Assembly: GCA_002633005.1 (NCBI GenBank)
Contig: NMRA01000131.1
Coordinates: forward strand, 685,808-745,807
DNA from: Phoronis australis
Lineage: Eukaryota; Phoronida; Phoronidae
Direction of reading: 5' to 3'
DNA length: 60,000 bases
A program made the translations under genes and the position numbers. The notes under the pieces are model-generated. The model did not search any database and was not told the DNA's origin. It worked only from the letters and a program-made list of their open reading frames with translations. Below are positions 10,593-22,650 of the stretch, piece by piece; the stretch's first letter is position 1, and every line of letters starts with the position of its first letter.

Positions 10593-11672
10593 AGACTCTC
10601 ACTTTAGCCAGTCACACACCTGATACTGGTGACTGTAAGTAAAGACTCTCACTTTAGCCAGTCACACACCTGATACTGGTGACTGGAAGTAAAGACTCTC
10701 TCACTTTAGCCAGTCACACACCTGATACTGGTGACTGTAAGTAAAGACTCTCACTTTAGCCAGTCACACACCTGATACTGGTGACTGGAAGTAAAGACTC
10801 TCACTTTAGCCAGTCACACACCTGATACTGGTGACTGGAAGTAAAGACTCTCACTTTAGCCAGTCACACACCTGATACTGGTGACTGGAAGTAAAGACTC
10901 TCACACTTTAGCCAGTCACTCGGCTGATACTGGTGACTGGAAGTAAAGACTCTCTCACTTTAGCCAGTCACTCAGCTGATACTGGTGACTGTAAGTAAAG
11001 ACTCTCCCACTTTAGGCAGTCACACATCTGATACTGGTGACTGTAAGTAAAGACTCTCTCACTTTAGCCAGTCACTCAGCTGATACTGGTGACTGGAAGT
11101 AAAGACTCTCTCACTTTAGCCAGTCACTCAGCTGATACTGGTGACTGGAAGTAAAGACTCTCTCACTTTAGGCAGTCACACATCTGATACTGGTGACTGT
11201 AAGTAAAGACTCTCTCACTTTAGCCAGTCACTCAGCTGATACTGGTGACTGGAAGTAAAGACTCTCTCACTTTAGCCAGTCACTCAGCTGATACTGGTGA
11301 CTGGAAGTAAAGACTCTCTCACTTTAGGCAGTCACACATCTGATACTGGTGACTGTAAGTAAAGACTCTCTCACTTTAGCCAGTCACTCAGCTGATACTG
11401 GTGACTGGAAGTAAAGACTCTCTCACTTTAGCCAGTCACTCAGCTGATACTGGTGACTGGAAGTAAAGACTCTCTCACTTTAGGCAGTCACACATCTGAT
11501 ACTGGTGACTGTAAGTAAAGACTCTCTCACTTTAGCCAGTCACTCGGCTGATACTGGTGACTGGAAGTAAAGACTCTCTCACTTTAGCCAGTCACTCGGC
11601 TGATACTGGTGACTGGAAGTAAAGACTCTCTCACTTTAGCCAGTCACTCGGCTGATACTGGTGACTGGAAGT
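10533..11672 (+). repeat. Minisatellite of 23 units, 50-52 bp, carrying splice-site-like motifs
   Basis: Each unit has the order GTAAGTAAAG (or GGAAGTAAAG), a CT-rich stretch ending in CTTTAG, then 27 bases ending in GGTGACT. Unit length is 52, or 50 where one CT is missing. About nine units keep a perfect GTAAGT and the rest have GGAAGT. The first unit starts exactly at the donor of the 10479-10532 exon, so the array appears to have grown from that exon-intron junction. Confidence 0.95.
11043..11510 (+). repeat. Higher-order repeat: three copies of a 156-bp trimer
   Basis: Units fall in the order GTAAGT/CACTCAGC, GGAAGT/CACTCAGC, GGAAGT/GGCAGTCACACATC, repeated three times with no change that I can see (starts 11043, 11199, 11355). 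This indicates recent expansion by whole trimers. Confidence 0.92.
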
Positions 11673-11787
11673 GTCGTCTATAACATTTTGTTCTATGTGT
11701 GACTAAGACTTTACCGAAGCGTTGTTGATATTGGATATATGTTTTTAACCTTCCAACAATGCCATTTTTTAATTTACTGTTGCACAG

Positions 11788-11814
11788 GTTGACCCAAGGG
11801 GAGAAATTCAATAG
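11788..11814 (+). CDS. Possible alternative terminal exon (VDPRGEIQ stop)
   Basis: After a pyrimidine-rich stretch and TTGCACAG, the frame from 11788 reads eight codons to TAG. Phase 0 matches the donor at 10533, so this could be the true end, with the minisatellite in the last intron. It is too short to be sure. Confidence 0.25.
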   Translation, partial: VDPRGEIQ

Positions 11815-14800
11815 AAGCCGATGACTTTGGTTCTGTTGATATGTTGATATTTGACTTCCTACAACTTTTGAATTTGGACAACTTATAATTTCTATTTCAG
11901 GATGTTCTATTACTAGACTGCTGACAGTGGCCTCAAGGAACCAGTCTGTTTGGTTTAATATTGAATTTTGAGTCACATTGACCTCTCTGTGGTTTTAAAT
12001 TGCATTTTACTCAATTATATTTATGAAATTTTAGTATTTTAGTTGAGCTCAGATTATTTAATGTTTAGTCTTTTCGGCAGACTCAGATGAATTTATTGTA
12101 CATATAGTCCTTACCAATTGTAAACTTTGAGTTGAATCTTCTCAGCCTCTGTTGTGAGGTTCTATAAGAAATACTTGAAAGTTAGGTAGTTACTTGTGGA
12201 ATTTAAAATTGTGTAAACTATGTGCAGCGGAAAACTGCTCATCATTGAGCAAATATATGAAAATGCTGGCTACAGGTCTCCCACATGTCTGCTGATTGAA
12301 ACATATTGAGCACTCAGGACAGATGGTACAGGGCGAGGTGTCTGCTTATTGTTCATATCTTGTGTAGTGCACAGTAAGGTTAGCAAACTCACAATCATAC
12401 TTACCATGTTGGTTCAGACCTAATGTTCAGAAGAAAGAGACCGTAAGCAAGTAAAATTCTTGGTTAATCAATCACTCTTGTGTATCAAAGCCAGCCATGT
12501 TTTGTGGGCTCTCTTGTGATGCAGTTAGTTGGTTTTGAAGTGTTACCTATAACAAGCAGTGCTTGTTCAATCTCATACTTCCCAATGTGTACATATGCTA
12601 GACATTTAAAAGACTGTTTCAGGGTGTTTCTTCAAAATTTGTAAAATATGTCTGAATGTACTGGTGTGATGTAATATATGTTAATTAAACTACACATGTT
12701 TTTATAATTAGCCTCGCTTGCTGTGCTGAGTATTCTCACAAAGCTGAAGGTCAAGTGAAAATACTCAAGGCTAATAATATGCCCATATAAAAACACGTGT
12801 AATTTAGCACATGTATACCTGTCCCGATATTAAAGATTTGACCTACATTTCTTTGCCGACTCCATTCCTTCCCGTGCAATAACCATGTCATGTGATCAAA
12901 CAATAACCTTTTGGGTTATTAAATGGAAAGGCAACAGTGTTATTGGTTGGGCATTTAAACACATGTTATACAATAGATAAATAATTATGTAATGAATTAT
13001 GTTTACGCTCGTGGTTAAGGATTGTCAATTTTTATCTTCAAGTATAATACTGAGAAATGCATTTAAACTGTTGTTATCTGTACATATCATGTATGAGGAA
13101 TTCTCTTCTGCGCTATTAATGCAGTTCATAGTTCAAATATATTGTTTTGATGTACATCACTAATGTCTAGAGAAATAATCTGCTAGTTCTAATTATGGTA
13201 CAATTTTCACTAATGAAGTTGGTTATTTAATACACACAGTGAAATCCTTGGTTCAAGTCTTAATGCATCTCTCTTTGGTTGTTTTGTGTATGTCAGCTAG
13301 AGCACACTCGTGAATGATTTGGTTTTGTGACCAAATGCTAGAGGGAGCCACTGCTCAAGTTGGTGCAGTGAGATTTTAATTTGAGTAACATCTGAGGTAT
13401 CATCACCAATGTGCAATCTGACATGGAAGGGTCCCTAGCAAGATAGTGTTGACATGAGAGAATGAGTGATGAATGCATGAGAAAATAACATGAAAATGGT
13501 CAATATTATTATATTATATATTTTTTCATACAAGGGATACAGTACTGTGGTCACATTTAGATTTCCTAAATTCCAAGCAAAAGAAAAACACCTACAGCCA
13601 CAAAACAAACCTTGACATTGTTTACGATTTCATAAACTTATTTTCATAATGGACTTCCTGAAACTACCCCCCCCCCACCCCCAACTCTTTTCATTACAAC
13701 GCCAAGAAAAAGTCCTATTTAAAAGATCGTTGGTTCATAACCTATAAGTGACAATTTATCGCCAGAAACTACTCGAACTACAACTGTCTCACTTGAAGCC
13801 AATGTAAACCATTCTGTGGTGTTAAAAACTTTCTTCAACATCCACTCAAGACGGCTTCATCTTGAAAATATAACATGTTTAAACATTCACTTATTCAACT
13901 TAAAAACTGCACGAATTTTCCACACTATAAATAAGTGCTGGCTACCTAAAGATGGCACTTAACAGCACATTGCCCAGCTCATTGGTCTGCATCTGCAACC
14001 ATGCATATCACTTGAGCAATTAGCATTCTGAATCTCTAAATTTGGGTTAATTGTAAGTTGAATGGACACAATTCTGGTAATCGTCACATTAATACAACTA
14101 CTGCAATACTCCAGGCAGTCAAGGCCACATTTGCCAGTAAGTTCACTACACGGATCGAAATGGCTGAACAGATAGAGACCTAACATTAGTATTACAGCTC
14201 ACTCGTTAAGTCCCCACACACCTATTGCAGAGAGCACATTCTTTGAAACTGTAACATCACCCATAACTAGGTTTTTCTTTCAAACTGGCCAACGCTTGTT
14301 TAACTCTCGACAGCATTCTGTATTGCAGTTGGTTCAATCAAAGCACCAGTTCCTTTAGATCAGTTGGATTTCGCCCAACTCGGATAAAATATCAATTCAG
14401 TAAAATCTGACTTGTGCCAAAATTCCTGTTCATGACAAGAGACCAATGTGCAACTGCACCGTATCTAGAGTAGACAATCTGTGAAGAAGGAAGCGCTAAC
14501 AATAGTGCCCAGTTAACCAGGAAACTGTTGGTACTTCCTCGTGCCATTTAAACAATAGCTGGGAATTTGTGATAACACTTTAAATTATCATGCCAACTTC
14601 TTTGAAGAACTCGCAAGATACACAATTCTGAAGGCGAGCAAATTTAAGGATATTTAGTGGCCAAAAGCAAACTAATTTTTTATAGTGTATAATAATGGAA
14701 TAAATTTGAAAATAATCTAACTTTCAGTGCAAAAATAAAGTAAACACGAAGAAATGACATTATTAAACATTTATAGCATAAATACTGTTACACAGACACT

Positions 14801-15002
14801 ACATGTTGCCAAAGGAACCACAAACGAAGGCTTCACGACCAAATGCAAAGTGATTAATAAAAAAATTATGATTTTGTTGCTTTCTTATACAAATCACCAA
14901 CAATCCCAAAACCTTCCAAGACTAAGTCATGGCTCAGTAAGCAACACTGTTTTCCCAATCACCGACATTAAGCCCGACAAGAAGCCATGCACCATAATAT
15001 TA
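11815..15002. other. Intergenic region
   Basis: No supported gene. Contains an inverted repeat at 12683-12810 and a C run near 13667-13682. The rest is AT-rich and unremarkable. Confidence 0.55.
12683..12810. repeat. Imperfect inverted repeat, MITE-like foldback
   Basis: The left arm (12683-12734) and the reverse complement of the right arm (12760-12810) share ACACATG/ACACGTG, TTTTTATA, ATTAGCCT and TGAGTATT blocks in order. The loop is only about 25 bases. No clear target-site duplication. Confidence 0.6.
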
Positions 15003-15390
15003 GTGCATGAAGTTGTGCATCGTGATGACATCATAATACTTATGAAGCCATGCACTATGATGCCATCATCACACTTATTAAGTTGTGCACCATGATGACA
15101 ATATTTGTACACTATGATGTCAACATCACACTTAAGTTGTGCACCATGATGACAATATTTGTACACTATGATGTCACTATCACACTTAAGTCGTGCACCA
15201 TGATGACAATATTTGTACAATATGATGTCAACATCACACTTAAGTTGTGCACCATGATGACAATATTTGTGCACTATGATGTCAACATCACACTTAAGTT
15301 GTGTACCATGATGACAATATTTGTGCGCTATGATGTCACCATCACACTTATAAAGCCGTGCACTATTATGCCATCATCATCGTACTTATG
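15003..15390. repeat. 54-bp minisatellite
   Basis: Five regular copies carry CATGATGACAATATTTGT at 15091, 15145, 15199, 15253 and 15307, an exact 54-base spacing, with decayed copies at both edges. Because 54 is a multiple of three, one frame stays open on each strand. Confidence 0.93.
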
Positions 15391-15422
15391 AAGCAATACT
15401 TAAGTCAGAGATGATGAAACTA

Positions 15423-15570
15423 ACAGAAGATACTATGGTTGAATTGTGTCGGAATGATGACCAAATACAGCACAACACAGTCACTATGAACAGAAGATAC
15501 TATGGTTGAACTGTGCGGGAATAATGGAAGGATACTGCACAGCACATTCAGTATGGTAAGCACAGAAGAT
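15423..15570. repeat. 67-bp direct repeat next to the minisatellite
   Basis: ACAGAAGATACTATGGTTGAA occurs at 15423 and 15490 with similar following sequence, and a shortened copy (ACAGAAGATACAG) follows near 15560. Confidence 0.7.
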
Positions 15571-16050
15571 ACAGTGACTTATAGCAAAAGTTACAGATTA
15601 ATATCACGTGTACAATGGCTATAGCACACAAATGTGTACCGCATCACATCCAGTTATATTGCACATATATTTAACACGTCACTAGCTTTTTGAAGAAATA
15701 GTTCTCCATGCAGCACTAATGGGTTCTACTCACACCTAGTACAGTGAAAGGTTGTACAAGAGCTTGTCAAGATTAAGACATACTGAATTCTTACAATTAA
15801 GTGATTGTTGTCATTCTGTAGCACTGGTTGATCTAAAGCAGACACACACACAAAACCTAGCAATAATCCTAACATTACAGACATTAGGCTCATGGTCAAC
15901 TCTTTGTACTGTAATCAGACTTGAAATTTGGCACAAATTTGTACTCGAAAAATCCAACATGAATGGATGAGTTTTGAGTCTGCGTTAAACCTGACTTCAA
16001 GATAGATCCTGGCCTTCAGAGGTCAAATGTGAAATGTAACCACAATTGTC
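15571..16050. other. Non-coding DNA downstream of EHD
   Basis: I see no gene or repeat here. Confidence 0.5.
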
Positions 16051-16091
16051 TTTATTAATTTGCTGCTTTGGTCAGATCGATTTTTTTTATT
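16051..16091 (-). terminator. EHD polyadenylation signals
   Basis: Two AATAAA hexamers on the minus strand (TTTATT at 16051-16056 and 16086-16091) lie 110-155 bases past the stop codon. Confidence 0.55.
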
Positions 16092-16204
16092 TCTACCACA
16101 AGGTGTCAGTTCAGCATCACTTCATGCATTTGACCACCTCAAGTTTCCTCTGGATGAAATTGTGCAAACGAGCCAATATTACCAATGAACTAAATTCGAC
16201 GTTC

Positions 16205-16903
16205 CTAAAACGACTTCTTTGACGGTGGCACTAAATGCCTCGGCAGCTTTTGTGGTAATTCGTTGTCCTGTAACTTCAAATTGATAAGGTAATTGGCAAG
16301 GGCCCATTCATCCTCATCCAACATTCCATCACCGTCAATATCAGAAAGAGTCCATATCTTACCCAACACATTGTTAGGTAGTTTGCTCTTTAACATCTCC
16401 TGCTTGGCGGCAGCTCCCGTGATCTTGCCATCATGGTTGGGATTCAACTTTTGGAACATCTCGTCATATTTGTATTTAAACTGCTCCACAATCCACGTCT
16501 CCTCATCTTTACCCAGGTCTGCACCCTCCAGACAACCAACGCCAAACGGCGTCGACGTTTCAGCTGCAGCAAAAGCTCCCCCTTGTACCTTCACGTTGTC
16601 CATCGCCATCTGCGCATCTTCATGTGGGATCATCTGCATGAGGCGACCAACTTCCTCGGACAACATCCGGTCTACTGAATCCAGCAGACGAGGCTTCAAC
16701 GGATTAAATTTGCTGAAGTCTTGGTTCTGAAGCTCCTCTTGCATCTTGGCCAGGTTGGGGAAGTCGCCCAGCGAGATGTCCTTCTCCCGGTGAATCTTCT
16801 GGTAGACGTCGTTCAAGTTATGTATGAGTTCACGCTTTTTCGAGTCCTTTTTGAACATGGAGGGCATCTGGCTCTTCAGCTCGGATATGACGTAAGCGTG
16901 AAC
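16205..16903 (-). CDS. EHD1: EHD exon 2 (helical region and EH domain)
   Basis: Acceptor CTGTTGCAG at 16904-16905, 232 codons plus TAG or TAA at 16205. Starts VHAYVISELK, which continues directly from RLAK of exon 1. The two extra residues (MQ) of the longer open frame are intron. Confidence 0.96.
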   Translation of the reverse strand, partial: VHAYVISELKSQMPSMFKKDSKKRELIHNLNDVYQKIHREKDISLGDFPNLAKMQEELQNQDFSKFNPLKPRLLDSVDRMLSEEVGRLMQMIPHEDAQMAMDNVKVQGGAFAAAETSTPFGVGCLEGADLGKDEETWIVEQFKYKYDEMFQKLNPNHDGKITGAAAKQEMLKSKLPNNVLGKIWTLSDIDGDGMLDEDEWALANYLINLKLQDNELPQKLPRHLVPPSKKSF

Positions 16904-19900
16904 CTGCAACAGAATGTCGAGGAATACTTACAAGCAAGTACATTTCAACGATACTAATAATTTCAGGTAAACAAGTAGGTGCAAAGTGTTTGCTACATTA
17001 TGAATTAAACTTCTGTCCTTTGTTTAAACCATTGATCACAATGCAAAATGTTATTTGTCACAAAGGGACTTCCTTGAAAGCACCTGTATTTCCTTCCAGA
17101 TAAATTTTAGCCCCAAAACAGACAAATTTTGCATTCCTTTAAGTAACTAACAGTCAGAATTTCAGAGGTACTTTGCTTTATTCAGACAGGAAAATATCCA
17201 TGCTCTCTCCTGCTATTGTTACTCAACTGTCACACACACCTGGGTTAACACTCACCCCTGACATTTTGTTTTTAAATATTCACCCCCTGATTTTGAGTAC
17301 TCCAATTTCAGTGCCCTGTGTGTTGACCCAAACTAATACAGTAATCTATTATGGGAAAGAAGTTGCTAAGCAACACATAGGTTTATAAACAGCACAGTTG
17401 GTGATATTTGTCATGATCTCCCTAAGTGACCTAATCAGAAATGATTTGCATTCCATGTGGATCTAGATGACAACACCAACTCATGACTTTGTTTTAATGC
17501 AGAGTTTATATTTAAGGCCGCAAGTCTAGTGTTAGTTAAAATAGGAGAAACTTGGATTTTAGTTTTCACAGTTGATGAACATGACTATAGCAATGGTAAG
17601 TCTGAACAAAAAAATTATTAACTTTAAGTCATGCCTACCACCGCTTAAGCACTTACAAACATTGATAAAACACGTCTCAGAAGCATGGAAGTTGCAATGT
17701 GGTGGGATTGTGGGGCAAAGAAACAGAGTCAAGTGATAAAAACCGACTCTTCAGAAAATGCAACGTATTTTTAAACTTCTCCAAGGTTATGTAGACACCT
17801 GGGAAAACATCCAAATATGGCTACCTTCAGAGTATCATATCTCAAAAATGGCCGATTGGATTTCCAACTTGCAGATACTATGCTTTGTGTACTGTTCTCC
17901 AACACACTGCCAGGAATGGTATTTAAAATGTTCCACTTTCGCACGGTGAATATAACATAAAAACAGGACTTTCGTGGTTTTCATAAAAAACTTGCATAAA
18001 ACAGAAAATATTTCTGAAAAAAGTAAGTGTTTTCGAGATATCACCTTGAACATTAATGCCAATTAAATTCAATCATGTTATTAATACCGTTGTTTGGCGA
18101 TCCATGTACCTTTCCGTTTTGGTAAATCTTAGTACAACAACATAGTCATGTGACCCAACTAATAATAGATTAAGAATTACAAAATCAAATTCTACAGGAT
18201 TTCTACTTTTAGAAAATACACACTTTTATTAAAGTTAAATTCTATAGTTTTATAGATATGTGGCTAAATACGTAGACCTGATAATAATGTTCTACATTCA
18301 AGTACCTGATACTTGGGGACAAGTTTCTTGAAATGGGCTCAGAATTTGACAAATGGGCCGATAATGAACCAGAATGAACACGGTACAAACAACATGTACT
18401 ATTGCAAGATAAAATTAAGAAAAGTTTGGGACTTTTCAGGTTAGGGGATTTTTTATCTGCAGTCATCACTGAAGCCCTGACGGTAAAACCAATGTACTTG
18501 ACAAGGTGAAAAGTCAATTGACCTAAAATGACTGAATTGCGCTTTATGGAGAGGGCACGGGAGTTCTCATTTCTAAATATTCACAAATCATGAGTTCATG
18601 CACAACAGCTGAGAGCTCAACTTGGTAACGCATTGCTAACACTTTCCCATGATTCATCACAAAAAATCAATTCACCCCTAATCAGCTTTCTTAACAATAA
18701 AAGAATCGTTACATGGTTGAATTTAGGTAATTGACTACTTTCGTAATGATGGATAACATTTCATAATATGTGATTTTTTAAGTATAAATGCTTTTAAACA
18801 GATAAATATACATATTTTCAACATACTCACTAATCCCAGATTATCATGTGCACAAAATAATGCCTCATGTTCGTATCACGAGAATGCATTTTTACAAAAT
18901 CTTTATTTTTCATCTAGATATCTGTAATTTCTACAAACAAAGTATTTTGTACGACACTTACAAATTCTGTTTCTTTATTCTACTAGTTAAGTCATGATTT
19001 TTGACAGCCAATCCATCTGGTCTAAAAGGCCTTCAAAGAAATTGTGCTTATGGAAAATGTGATGATCCCAGTGAAAAATCCCGATTATCGAGAAAAATCG
19101 TGATAATTGAGAAAATGTATACTTTTACGGATCTAATACTATTGGTTAAGAAATTCAATTCTAGGTAATGATAGCAGTTTTTTATCTCACTAATTACTTT
19201 TATTACTTATGTTAGTAATGCATTTAAGTATGGATTGCAAAAAAGCGATGCAATCTCTGGATCTCTGAATTGACAAAGGACATGTAACAAAGGGACGTTA
19301 TCGGTGAGAAACTAGATTTTCTGAGATCAGTCTCAGCATGGTCTCAGCCTAACACTCCGCTGGCTCAGCAAAATCCCACTCAATAGATGGTAATTAATAT
19401 AAATTAAGCATATTTAGCTATAAGTGACAATTGTCTTGATTTCAGTGAATGTCTGGCATAGAATTGGATTTCGTTGTTTTATAGCTCTAGCCAAAGCTGA
19501 TTAAGGTACATCTCATTTTACTGTAATCCCAAAAATGTGTTTTTTGGTTGTAAAACCGATTATGCTCTCGAAAAGCAGTACTAAACCTGCCTTGAAGCAG
19601 TATTTACTCCAATGGACAGAAAGGCAGTATGGAAACAGATTGCCTGCAGGATCTGCCCCCTGACAAATGGCGAAAGGGAAACTTGGTAAAGGCTGTCATG
19701 AGGTCACACAAGGCATGTTAATGATTAACACAGGAGGTCAACCCACAGTTTAAGAATGTGCCAACTCTATCCCAGACATTCCTCAGTTGGACTGGGAAGG
19801 AGTTAACAGTGGAATGAAATGCACTTGTTCAACAAGTGGCTTATCAGACAAGTAAAAAACAGAGTAATGTTGAAGGAGGGGCAAATCCACACTCTGGTTT

Positions 19901-21528
19901 ATGTCCACAGCATGAAATGGCTTCCTTAGCAAGACGAAACTGAATTCCATACAGAGCCATGAAAACAAAATTACAGCAGCATTCAGCACAAGGAAAACTC
20001 TCAGGTCAACCATTTGGACGACTACAAATTGAAGGTCTAAATTTGAACATTCAGGTTGAAACCAAAAACAATTTCGAAAATCCCTGCTAGAACAGGTATT
20101 AAAAATTTTGTCAGGTTTAGCAAGTAAATAAATACAAGAAAGTTAAAATATTTTTCTTCTAGTTTCATTTTTTAATAATGAATTTCTGGCCAAATACCGT
20201 AGTAGTGACAAAACTGAAACCTTGGTGAAGCCTCAGTCCTGTTGTTGCTATGCGTCATAGTTAATTTAACGTCTTATAAAAAATAGCATTTTATGAGAAT
20301 GGTTACGACTACCACTACAAATTTCTATTCTCTCTTACAACAAAGTTACAATCTGCAGCAGAAGTTTCTTTCCACACCACCCCAAGACTAAAAACGTCAA
20401 ATTAATCCTGGTTACTCTGCCACTTTGGATGAGTCAAACTCTTCAGCCAAGAGGTAATTCCCAATATTGGCAAGCGACAAAGGAAATGAGTTTAATTCGC
20501 CCCTGGCTATGACACAATACACGGGACAAGGTGTTACTTAACTTTATATCTTATCCCTCAATTACTTGAATATAATAGATAAGAAGCTCTAACTTTGGTA
20601 CATAGTTTTTTACCTTAGCCAGTCGGGCTCTTTTGATAAGGTCATTCAGTTTGCGCAGGGCAGCATTACGAGGGAGAAGCTGGATATCGTTGAAAAGGTC
20701 GTGTTCTTCCAGTTCAAACAGCTTTCTGTTCATGTCAAAGTGTAACGGCTGGTTCCAGAAAGATCCAATATAGACACGGACAACTTCAGGAGTCTGCAAC
20801 ACTTTTCCCAATGACCACATGAGGGCGCCATACACTCTCATCAGTTGCTGGTGATTGATCATATCTGCTTTGTTCAAAATTATACGAATCTTGTCATCGT
20901 AACCCCTCAAGGCCTCGATACTGCGGCGAAATTCATCAGAAATGTCTAATTTGTGTGCATCAAATAGCAAGACAATTCTGTCAACTCTCTCAGCGAACCA
21001 CTCTAAGACACCAGTGAAGTCGTAGCCTCTATCTACTCGTTGTTTTTCTCCTGACAAAATACCGGGAGTGTCAATGATGGAAATACTTTTGAGTACGTCA
21101 TTGGTACATTGAGAACACTGGAATCTGTTGAGGAAATTGTTTCCAAATTTTGAGAGCTGTCTAAATTGCCGTTTAGAATCGACAACCAAAGCATTTCCGG
21201 GGATAACGACGTCTCGCTCACCGTGCATCACAGCTATGAACCGATCTGTCGTGGGCTCGGGGCCGATACGTAGACCAAGGAAGTCCTGCTCTAACAAGTA
21301 GCGGATGAATGTAGTTTTACCAGTTGAGTACTGGCCAACCAGTAAGATCATTGGTTTGGCATCGAAATCAGAATCTTCCAGGGGCGGGGAGTGAAATTCG
21401 TGGAATTTGTAATGCTCTTCAAGAGGCAAAACTTTCGTTCTGTAAAGCCTTTTCAAACCTTCAACGACAGTGTCAAAGACCTCTGGTTCCTTGTTCCTGT
21501 CCTTGTCTTTTGTAAGCCACGAAAACAT
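16205..21528 (-). CDS. EHD1: EH domain-containing ATPase (EHD1-4 / RME-1 / Past1 family)
   Basis: Dynamin-like ATPase that binds and tubulates membrane in endocytic recycling. Two exons (21528-20614 and 16903-16205) join in phase 0 as RLAK|VHAYV to give 537 residues, close to the 534-543 of vertebrate EHDs, so it appears complete. Visible motifs are the P-loop GQYSTGKT (65-72), DTPG (153-156) and NKAD (219-222), then the helical region, then a C-terminal EH domain. The EH domain has the KIWTLSD tryptophan used for NPF-peptide binding and one complete EF-hand loop (DIDGDGMLDEDE). The protein ends PPSKKSF. Vertebrate genomes have four paralogues; which one this corresponds to cannot be told, and it is probably the single invertebrate orthologue. 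Confidence 0.97.
16904..20613 (-). other. Single intron of EHD
   Basis: 3.7-kb AT-rich GT-AG intron. No nested gene is supported. Confidence 0.8.
20614..21528 (-). CDS. EHD1: EHD exon 1 (GTPase/ATPase-like domain)
   Basis: ATG at 21528, 305 codons, donor GTAAAA after AAG at 20614. The open frame continues past the donor to a stop near 20551, but the tail (NYVPKLELLIYYIQVIEG) does not belong to the family. Confidence 0.96.
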
Positions 21529-21590
21529 CTTGACTGTCGTGTAAAACTCTTAGTTGTCAATGCACACCCTTTGCGGCCGGTGAATCACGC

Positions 21591-21797
21591 AAAATGGCGA
21601 AACGGAAGTGATTGGAAAGCGCATGCGTCATGACATTATGCATATGGCCTTTGACCTATAAAACGATTTCGCGCGAGAACACGTGTGATGACGTCATGTC
21701 TGTTTTGATGGTTGAGGTTGCAGGACGACGACGGTGCATTTACTAAGTTTAACTTCTTTTGTGTAGCCTATTTTGCCTTTATTTCTTATTGACGTCA
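21591..21797. promoter_or_regulatory. EHD promoter region, CpG-containing, with CRE pair
   Basis: Just upstream of the EHD ATG: AAAATGGCGA (YY1-like, 21591), CGGAAGTG (ETS-like, 21603-21610), ATTGG (inverted CCAAT, 21611-21615), GCGCATGCG (NRF1-like, 21619-21627), CACGTG (E-box, 21680-21685), and TGACGTCA twice (21689-21696 and 21790-21797). No TATA box is evident. The cluster is typical of a housekeeping promoter. Motif calls are by eye. Confidence 0.65.
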
Positions 21798-22605
21798 GAT
21801 AGAGATAAAACTGATGTCCACCTCTTTTGGATATTTAAGAAAAACTCGATTTATCAGCCTTTAAAAGGTAAATTGCGGAATGTTTACTTCTGTTCATGTG
21901 ATTTGTTTCCGACGTCCGTGCAATGGCGATCGTATTGGCATTGGCATTGCCCTTTAAATATTGATGACGTTTCAGTTCTTGTCAGTTTGTGTACCCAGTT
22001 GCTGCCAGCCAGTTATAGTATATACGTAAATTGAATTATGTTAAACTACCGAGCTTGGAAGTATATAAAAACATGGGCCATTGCTCGTACAGTTCGACGA
22101 TCCAAAATATTTACGTGCCCCATCATCATCATCAGAGCAGTGAGACTGATGCCTTTGCCTTTGACTTTGCCTTTGGTGGGGCAAGGGGGCGATGGGAAAT
22201 GAATTATATTTTAAGGGTGGTCTTCCTTGGTTAAACTATTTGAAGATCTTTACACATTTACAGACTTCTAGAATCTTGGGTGGAAGCCACACCCTGACCT
22301 AGCCAGCAAGCTAGCTCTTCGAAGACTGTCGTCAAAATAAAGCTAGGTACTACTGTGTGTATTTCTTCGTAGACCCCGAAATTGCACACAGCCTGGGTAG
22401 TTCTGGTCATTACCTCAACGTGAAACTTGTATCAACATGCAGAGCTAAAGACCGGATGGGGTGCATGCAAAATTTGGGAATCAAACGACACTCACCTTGC
22501 TCATTACAACCGTTTAACTGAAAAACAATGTAACAAACGTCATTTTCTTGCGTTATTCTCGACCTTTTGTAACAAGGAAAAGTATGTTGTCGTTTTGAAA
22601 ACAGT

Positions 22606-22650
22606 ACGCTCGTGTCATGCGCACGCGCCATTTCCTAAATTTTTGCGACA
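22606..22650. promoter_or_regulatory. Candidate second promoter (NRF1-like)
   Basis: TGCGCACGCGCC at 22618-22629 is a near-ideal NRF1-type site in otherwise CpG-poor DNA, followed by CATTTCC (ETS/YY1-like on the minus strand). It lies 3.3 kb upstream of the YPEL5 start and could drive a non-coding YPEL5 first exon. Confidence 0.35.

Noticed and set aside
15050-15391. Repeat protein encoded by the 54-bp minisatellite
   Set aside because: Frames are open on both strands because the period is a multiple of three; nothing else supports coding.
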